Assembly: GCF_051201015.1 (NCBI RefSeq)
Contig: NZ_JBPEHI010000010.1
DNA from: Petrimonas sulfuriphila
Lineage (GTDB): Bacteria; Bacteroidota; Bacteroidia; Bacteroidales; Dysgonomonadaceae
Length of the DNA: 64,000 nt
Strand: one strand, 5' to 3'
Shown: in pieces, positions 59,980-64,000 of the stretch
Layout: each line of letters starts with the position of its first letter
Numbering within the stretch: position 1 is the first letter of the stretch
Notes under the pieces: model-generated
What the model was told of the DNA's origin: nothing
Database searches by the model: none
Seen by the model: the letters and a program-made list of their open reading frames with translations, nothing else
Program-made: the position numbers and the translations under genes

Positions 59980-60723
59980 TCAATGTAAATTACTGGCAAC
60001 GATGTGGTAGTTTATGTACCTTTTTTTCATCCACCGATAGGCAAAACAGTCGATAAAAGGCCCGGTGAGGCGATTCCACAAATGATATTTCGATTTTCCC
60101 GCTATACGCGGATAATGCCTTACAGGAATTTGTTGCACGTTGCCGTTCTGCAACAAAATGAGCGCCGGAAGAAACCGGTGCATCCCCCTGAACATAGGAA
60201 TACGCTTGGCATAATCTGTATACATCACTTTAAGCGGGCACCCCGTATCAGAAACACCATCTCCCGTCATCATCCGCCGGTAACCGTTCGCTATCTTCGA
60301 TTGCAGGTTTTTGAAAAAAGAATCCTTGCGGTTGGCACGAATACCCGTAACAAATTCACAATTAGCCAAACCGGGGAGCAGAAGGTTAAAATCATCCGCA
60401 TCGGTTTGCATATCCGCATCCATGTACCCTACGTATTCCGAAAAGCAGTGATCGAAGCCAGCTTTAAGCGCGGCACTGAGCCCGCCGTTTCTTTTCATCT
60501 CAATATAGAAAAAACCGGGATGTCTGTCGCACATCTGGTGTATGCGGCTTCCACTATCGTCCGTTGAACCATCGTTCACAAACAAGACACACGTTTTATA
60601 AAGCGATTGAGGCAAATAATTGCTGAGTTTTTCTTCTAACCGGGCAATGTTGTCTTCTTCATTATAAACAGGGACAATAATGGTAAAGGTGTACTGCCCC
60701 GTTTGATTTGTACTGGTCTGCAT
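59980..60723 (-). CDS. GT2 polyprenyl-phosphate glycosyltransferase (ArnC/DPM1-like)
   Basis: A 247-residue GT-A enzyme. YTFTIIVPVYNEEDNIARLE, VLFVNDGSTDDSGSRI and EYVGYMDADMQTDADDFNLL give the nucleotide-sugar and metal acids. VSDTGCPLKVMYTDYAKRIP and KSKYHLWNRLTGP are ArnC-like. It lacks the C-terminal membrane helices of ArnC. It probably makes the lipid-linked sugar used by the ArnT-like enzyme two genes on. Confidence 0.85.
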   Translation of the reverse strand: MQTSTNQTGQYTFTIIVPVYNEEDNIARLEEKLSNYLPQSLYKTCVLFVNDGSTDDSGSRIHQMCDRHPGFFYIEMKRNGGLSAALKAGFDHCFSEYVGYMDADMQTDADDFNLLLPGLANCEFVTGIRANRKDSFFKNLQSKIANGYRRMMTGDGVSDTGCPLKVMYTDYAKRIPMFRGMHRFLPALILLQNGNVQQIPVRHYPRIAGKSKYHLWNRLTGPFIDCFAYRWMKKRYINYHIVASNLH

Positions 60724-60850
60724 AACTTTAAATCAACTCAAAAGTAATCGTTGACTTTACGATAAATTAATCTGCAAATGTAGTTATTTTTCTGTTCAGC
60801 CGGAATGTTTACCGCAAAGTTTATACATGAATCAAGCATCATTTTTCCAT

Positions 60851-60882
60851 AAAAAAACTTCCGCTCCTTTTAGGAACGGAAG
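60851..60882 (-). terminator. Terminator of the SH3/BON unit
   Basis: On the minus strand CTTCCGTTCC and GGAGCGGAAG pair around TAAAA, followed by a run of seven T. It lies 26 bases past the stop of the SH3 gene. Confidence 0.8.
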
Positions 60883-60907
60883 CTTTTCTCCATCAAATGC
60901 CTTCAGC

Positions 60908-61318
60908 CTACTGTACGGGTTCAAGGTACTGGGAGTAGCAATACCCCTCTTCACCGTCGTTGTCACGTACCAACCACCATTGGTCGTTCGCTTTGCTGAT
61001 AAGCGTGATCACATCTCCGTGAGCTGCTTTTCCCACAATCGGCTGGTCTGTTCCAGGGCCTTTACGGATGTTCAGGTTGCTCTCACGGGTAACCACTTTT
61101 ACTTTTCCACCTTCGGTAGCTTTAACATTTACGTCGAGTATCAGGTCGTTGTTTTTAAAATTGGGATCAATCCTGTCGTAGATTTCCCACATTTTGTCTT
61201 TCAAAGCACCCGAGGGGACCTCTCCCCTCACTCTTAACACGTTGCCTTCATCACTTACGGTTGCGCCATATTGCCGGGCAAGGTCAACCAGTTCCTTGTA
61301 TTTTTCCTGTAATGCCAT
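60908..61318 (-). CDS. SH3b domain protein
   Basis: A 136-residue protein. Residues 1-65 (MALQEKYKELVDLARQYGAT, LRVRGEVPSGALKDKMWEIY) resemble the helical/BON-like part of LysM-BON proteins. Residues 70-134 are a bacterial SH3 domain (TRESNLNIRKGPGTDQPIVG, GEEGYCYSQYLEPVQ). No signal peptide is visible. It lies eight bases after the BON lipoprotein gene, so the two form a unit and may act together on the wall. Confidence 0.8.
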   Translation of the reverse strand: MALQEKYKELVDLARQYGATVSDEGNVLRVRGEVPSGALKDKMWEIYDRIDPNFKNNDLILDVNVKATEGGKVKVVTRESNLNIRKGPGTDQPIVGKAAHGDVITLISKANDQWWLVRDNDGEEGYCYSQYLEPVQ

Positions 61319-61326
61319 ATCTCCGG

Positions 61327-61812
61327 TTATTTTACAGTAATGTTATTGACAACTTGCTGCGGATTAAGCGCATTTACCTTTTCCATCAACTTCTGTAAAT
61401 CCCTCTTGCGAATTTCACCTGTCAACGTAACCACACCGTCCTTTACTTCTGCCTTAACGGTTGCGTGGTCCTTCAACGCATCAGCCAAGCCGGAATTAAG
61501 GGCAGTGTCAATAGCTGTAAAATCAGGGGCAGGAGGAACAACTTCGATGTTATTAACCACCGATTTAACATTTTCAACCGCTGCCACAGTAGTTTCTGCG
61601 TAAGCTTTGGATGCATCATCTTTTACCGTTCCCGAGAGTGTGGCTACCTGATCCAATACAGCCACTGAAACGTCTGCCAAATCGGGATTAGCGACCAACG
61701 CCATTTGGGCAGCAGCTTGCACATCAGCGTCTTTTACTTTTTTGCAGGAGGTTGTTGCAACCCCAACTGCAAGGATCAATGCGAGCATCGATACCAAACG
61801 AAATACTTTCAT
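61327..61812 (-). CDS. Lipoprotein with two BON domains
   Basis: A 161-residue lipoprotein (signal MKVFRLVSMLALILAVGVAT, lipobox TTSCKK). Two BON domains follow: VSVAVLDQVATLSGTVKDD and VKAEVKDGVVTLTGEIRKRD, each with the conserved central glycine. BON proteins such as OsmY and DolP bind phospholipid membranes and are often stress-linked. It is the first gene of the pair. Confidence 0.85.
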   Translation of the reverse strand: MKVFRLVSMLALILAVGVATTSCKKVKDADVQAAAQMALVANPDLADVSVAVLDQVATLSGTVKDDASKAYAETTVAAVENVKSVVNNIEVVPPAPDFTAIDTALNSGLADALKDHATVKAEVKDGVVTLTGEIRKRDLQKLMEKVNALNPQQVVNNITVK

Positions 61813-61916
61813 AATTTACTGTTTTTAGTTAGTTAAACTTTTGATCATTTTATATTTAAACAATACATGTAATAAACGCATCAGATCATCGAAAAGTTTT
61901 ATAAAGAACAATAAAT

Positions 61917-62918
61917 TCAGAAAACTTTGGTATACTTGTGGCAATACGGTTTTGTTCCCTTATGCTCGTAGTACTGCTGGTGGTAATTCTCTGCTTTCCA
62001 GAATGTAGAAGCCGGCTTAAGTGTTGTAGCCACTTTGTATCCTTTATTTGTCAGTAGGGCGATGTATTTTTCAGCAATCTCTTTCTCCCGAGGTGTTGAA
62101 TAGAAGATACAGGACAGGTACTGCGGGCCAATATCGGGGCCTTGTCCGTTGGTTTGTGTGAAATCGTGGGTTTCGAAGAACAGCTTAACCATTTCTTCAT
62201 AGGTTGTTTCCGCCGGATCAAAAACCACTTCAGTCGTCTCCAGGTGTCCAGTATTTTTCTGACAAACCTGTTCGTAGGTGGGATTATCCACGTGGCCGCC
62301 CATAAATCCGACATGGGTCTCTTTCACGCCTTTGGCTTTCATAAAAAAATATTCAGTCCCCCAGAAACAGCCGGAGGCAAAGTAACCCTTTCGCAGATCC
62401 GTATGGCCTGCAGGAATAAACTTCATGGAGATGGAGTTCACGCAATGGCGCGTCTGCTTGGCCGTAAAACCCTCGCCCAGAAAAACGTGACCCAGGTGCG
62501 CCCCGCAATTGTTGCAAAGAATTTCGGTACGTCGTCCATCTGCATCCCGGACGCGTTTTACAGCACCGACAATTTCATCGTCGAAAGACGGCCACCCGCA
62601 ATTCGATTCGAACTTGTCTTCGGAACGGTAGAGCGGCGCATCGCACCGTTTACAAACGTAGGTTCCTTTGGCTTTGTTTTCCAACAGTTCTCCCGTGAAA
62701 GGGCGTTCGGTTCCTTTATGTAAAATAACAAACTCTTCTTCAGGAGTCAATTGATTATATCCCATAGTTATATATTGTTTTAAATTGATTTCCTTTTTAC
62801 TTTTTTGCGCACACATGGTGAAGGTTGTGCTGACAAGAGCCAGTAAAAAAAATATCCGCAGACATTTCACCTGCTTGTTTTTTGCATGAAAGTCAGGTGG
62901 AATTTTTGTCGGTTCCAT
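61917..62918 (-). CDS. msrBA: Methionine sulfoxide reductase fusion, MsrB-MsrA
   Basis: A 333-residue two-domain enzyme. The MsrB part comes first (YNQLTPEEEFVILHKGTERP, zinc cysteines in CKRCDAP and CNNCGAH, catalytic cysteine in RHCVNSISMKF). The MsrA part follows (GYFASGCFWGTEYFFMKAKG, GHVDNPTYEQVCQKNTGHLE). It repairs R- and S-sulfoxides. A hydrophobic stretch with CLRIFFLLALVSTTFTMCAQ ends in a lipobox-like TMCAQ, so it may be exported, though the 17-residue head before it is unusually long. The domain order B-A is reversed from the common A-B fusion. Confidence 0.92.
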   Translation of the reverse strand: MEPTKIPPDFHAKNKQVKCLRIFFLLALVSTTFTMCAQKSKKEINLKQYITMGYNQLTPEEEFVILHKGTERPFTGELLENKAKGTYVCKRCDAPLYRSEDKFESNCGWPSFDDEIVGAVKRVRDADGRRTEILCNNCGAHLGHVFLGEGFTAKQTRHCVNSISMKFIPAGHTDLRKGYFASGCFWGTEYFFMKAKGVKETHVGFMGGHVDNPTYEQVCQKNTGHLETTEVVFDPAETTYEEMVKLFFETHDFTQTNGQGPDIGPQYLSCIFYSTPREKEIAEKYIALLTNKGYKVATTLKPASTFWKAENYHQQYYEHKGTKPYCHKYTKVF

Positions 62919-62950
62919 ATTTCTGTGATTTTTAAGTGAAATGTATCTTG

Positions 62951-63280
62951 TTACAAAACGTAACCTGCAAATCCATACCGTCTCCGATACTTCAAGTAAT
63001 CTAAATTCGCATCGTTATCAAATGCTTCACGCTCAAATCCAATGTTTCTGTACGCCAGAAACCGGTTCTTGTAAATAATCCATTTAATTACCCATTCCGT
63101 AATGTACCAGACATAAAATCCGATAACCAATAACTCCAGCATCTGCCGGGTATGAATCAACTCGTGGTTGATAATCTGCCTGCTTAACTCCGGCTGTTCC
63201 TTTCTGGCAAAAATGATCCCAAAAAGATTGATCGCGCGAAAACCCTTCACAGGAAGGTATTTAGAATAGATAATCTTCAA
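62951..63280 (-). CDS. Small membrane protein with HExxH motif
   Basis: A 109-residue protein with RAINLFGIIFARKEQPELSR, then NHELIHTRQMLELLVIGFYV with a zinc-protease-like HELIH, one membrane helix (LLVIGFYVWYITEWVIKWII) and AYRNIGFEREAFDNDANLDY. The last block has an acid that could complete a zinc site. The pattern resembles the catalytic core of BlaR1/M56 proteins cut to one helix. No partner repressor lies nearby. Confidence 0.72.
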   Translation of the reverse strand: MKIIYSKYLPVKGFRAINLFGIIFARKEQPELSRQIINHELIHTRQMLELLVIGFYVWYITEWVIKWIIYKNRFLAYRNIGFEREAFDNDANLDYLKYRRRYGFAGYVL

Positions 63281-63376
63281 GCTGTCAATATTTGCTGATA
63301 CCGTAACACATGCTCAAATTCAGTAACAAATTCAGTGATTACTGGTTTCAAAGGTAAAAACATTCTGTAAATTTTG

Positions 63377-63384
63377 TAACTTTG
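63377..63384 (+). promoter_or_regulatory. Probable -7 element of ahcY, TAACTTTG
   Basis: This matches TAnnTTTG, 27 bases before the ahcY start. The -33 half is not clear. Confidence 0.5.
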
Positions 63385-63410
63385 TAGGCTTAAAAATAAA
63401 TAAAACGGAA

Positions 63411-64000
63411 ATGGATAAAAATTTTTCTTTGGATTTACCTTATAAAATAGCGGATATCTCCCTGGCCGGTTTCGGACGGAAGGAAATTGAAATTGCTGAA
63501 CACGAAATGCCTGGGTTGATGTCAATCCGCAAAAAATATGCATCGGAAAAACCTCTCCAGGGGGCCCGCATCACGGGTTCACTGCACATGACCATACAGA
63601 CTGCCGTACTGATAGAAACACTGGTTGAATTAGGAGCCGACGTACGGTGGGCCAGTTGCAACATATTCTCCACTCAAGACCACGCTGCTGCTGCGATTGC
63701 CGCAGCCGGAATCCCCGTTTATGCATGGAAGGGCGAAACGCTGGAAGAATATTGGTGGTGTACGGAGATGGCACTACGATTCCCCGGCGGGAAAGGTCCG
63801 AACCTGATCGTTGACGACGGAGGAGATGCTTCGTTGCTCGTGCACTTGGGTTATCGGGCAGAAAAAGATGCGAAAACCATTGATAGAAAAGGGGCCAATC
63901 GTGAAGAACAGGTAGTTCTGGATACGTTAAACCGTATACTGAGAGAAGACAGCCAACGCTGGCACCGCACTGTTGCCGAACTGAAGGGTATTTCGGAAGA
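63411..64000 (+). CDS. ahcY: Adenosylhomocysteinase, N-terminal part (cut by window edge)
   Basis: The open frame runs from the ATG at 63411 to the right edge (196 codons). It has LPYKIADISLAGFGRKEIEI, AEHEMPGLMSIRKKY, then GARITGSLHMTIQTAVLIET, VRWASCNIFSTQDHAAAAIA and PNLIVDDGGDASLL, all signatures of S-adenosyl-L-homocysteine hydrolase. It regenerates homocysteine and adenosine from SAH. The NAD-binding half lies outside the window. Confidence 0.93.
   Translation, partial: MDKNFSLDLPYKIADISLAGFGRKEIEIAEHEMPGLMSIRKKYASEKPLQGARITGSLHMTIQTAVLIETLVELGADVRWASCNIFSTQDHAAAAIAAAGIPVYAWKGETLEEYWWCTEMALRFPGGKGPNLIVDDGGDASLLVHLGYRAEKDAKTIDRKGANREEQVVLDTLNRILREDSQRWHRTVAELKGISE

Noticed and set aside
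1..64000. CRISPR arrays, tRNA or rRNA genes
   Set aside because: No spaced direct repeats and no cloverleaf or rRNA-like sequence was recognised on either strand by eye; a tRNAscan-SE and CRISPR search would be decisive.

Overview
The window looks like a Bacteroidales chromosome, most plausibly of the Dysgonomonadaceae/Porphyromonadaceae type. This is inferred from a thyA promoter of Bacteroidetes form (TTTG, 19 bases, TATTTTTG), a murT-murK-murQ set as described in Tannerella, many lipoproteins with LxSC lipoboxes, an RteC-type remnant and a SusC-like TonB receptor with a carboxypeptidase-like plug extension. No rRNA, tRNA or CRISPR array was recognised.

Region 1 (1 to about 18.1 kb) is AT-rich and accessory. 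It is a stress island on the minus strand cut by mobile DNA: a partial IS4-type transposase at the left edge, an IS1182-family element at 5.9-7.7 kb, a MITE-like inverted repeat at 3.0-3.1 kb and an RteC relic at 17.6-18.1 kb. The intact core reads, in transcription order, a small disordered MDSKK protein, a YciE-like (DUF892) ferritin-fold protein, a DUF2383 four-helix protein, a large HPII-type catalase, an SDR oxidoreductase and a YetF/DUF421 membrane protein. A second, decaying copy of this block lies at 1.86-4.27 kb. It has the small MDSKK protein, a truncated DUF892 gene, and relics of DUF2383, DUF2892/SRPBCC, another DUF892 and the SDR. Further genes are a third DUF892 protein, a cytoplasmic alpha-amylase, a DUF6496 protein and two related MKYKIG proteins. 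Seven start sites in the island share a leader: a short hairpin of changing sequence 18-31 bases upstream, then a start resembling ATGGACTCAAAGAA. Four of the hairpins keep a CCUAGAA-like loop. This is the most novel signal in the window.

Region 2 (18.2-30.2 kb) holds a dipeptidyl-peptidase III lipoprotein, folC, an AT-rich MACPF-domain lipoprotein (a candidate pore-forming antagonism protein), two paralogous small lipoproteins (one with an in-frame amber codon), a DUF937 protein, the thyA-folA pair and a large secreted zinc amidase with a golvesin-like insertion.

Region 3 (27.2-41.5 kb) is mainly peptidoglycan turnover: the amidase, a family-2 glycosyltransferase, a SpoIID-like protein and an AmpG-like permease, then (after a Crp-YceI-ytfG interruption) the MurNAc transporter murT, kinase murK and etherase murQ, followed by gltS. 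MurNAc and muropeptides released outside would be imported and converted to GlcNAc-6-phosphate.

Region 4 (41.5-64 kb) is core metabolism and envelope: an alpha/beta hydrolase, a His-rich small protein with a TonB receptor (metal uptake?), a GNAT enzyme, a YgiD dioxygenase, DUF1846, a sodium-pumping decarboxylase (oadG-oadA-oadB order), queA, a DUF2027/Smr protein, argR, udk, a four-gene lipid/sugar modification set (epimerase, ArnT-like transferase, LAB_N membrane protein, GT2), SH3 and BON proteins, an MsrB-MsrA fusion and the start of ahcY.
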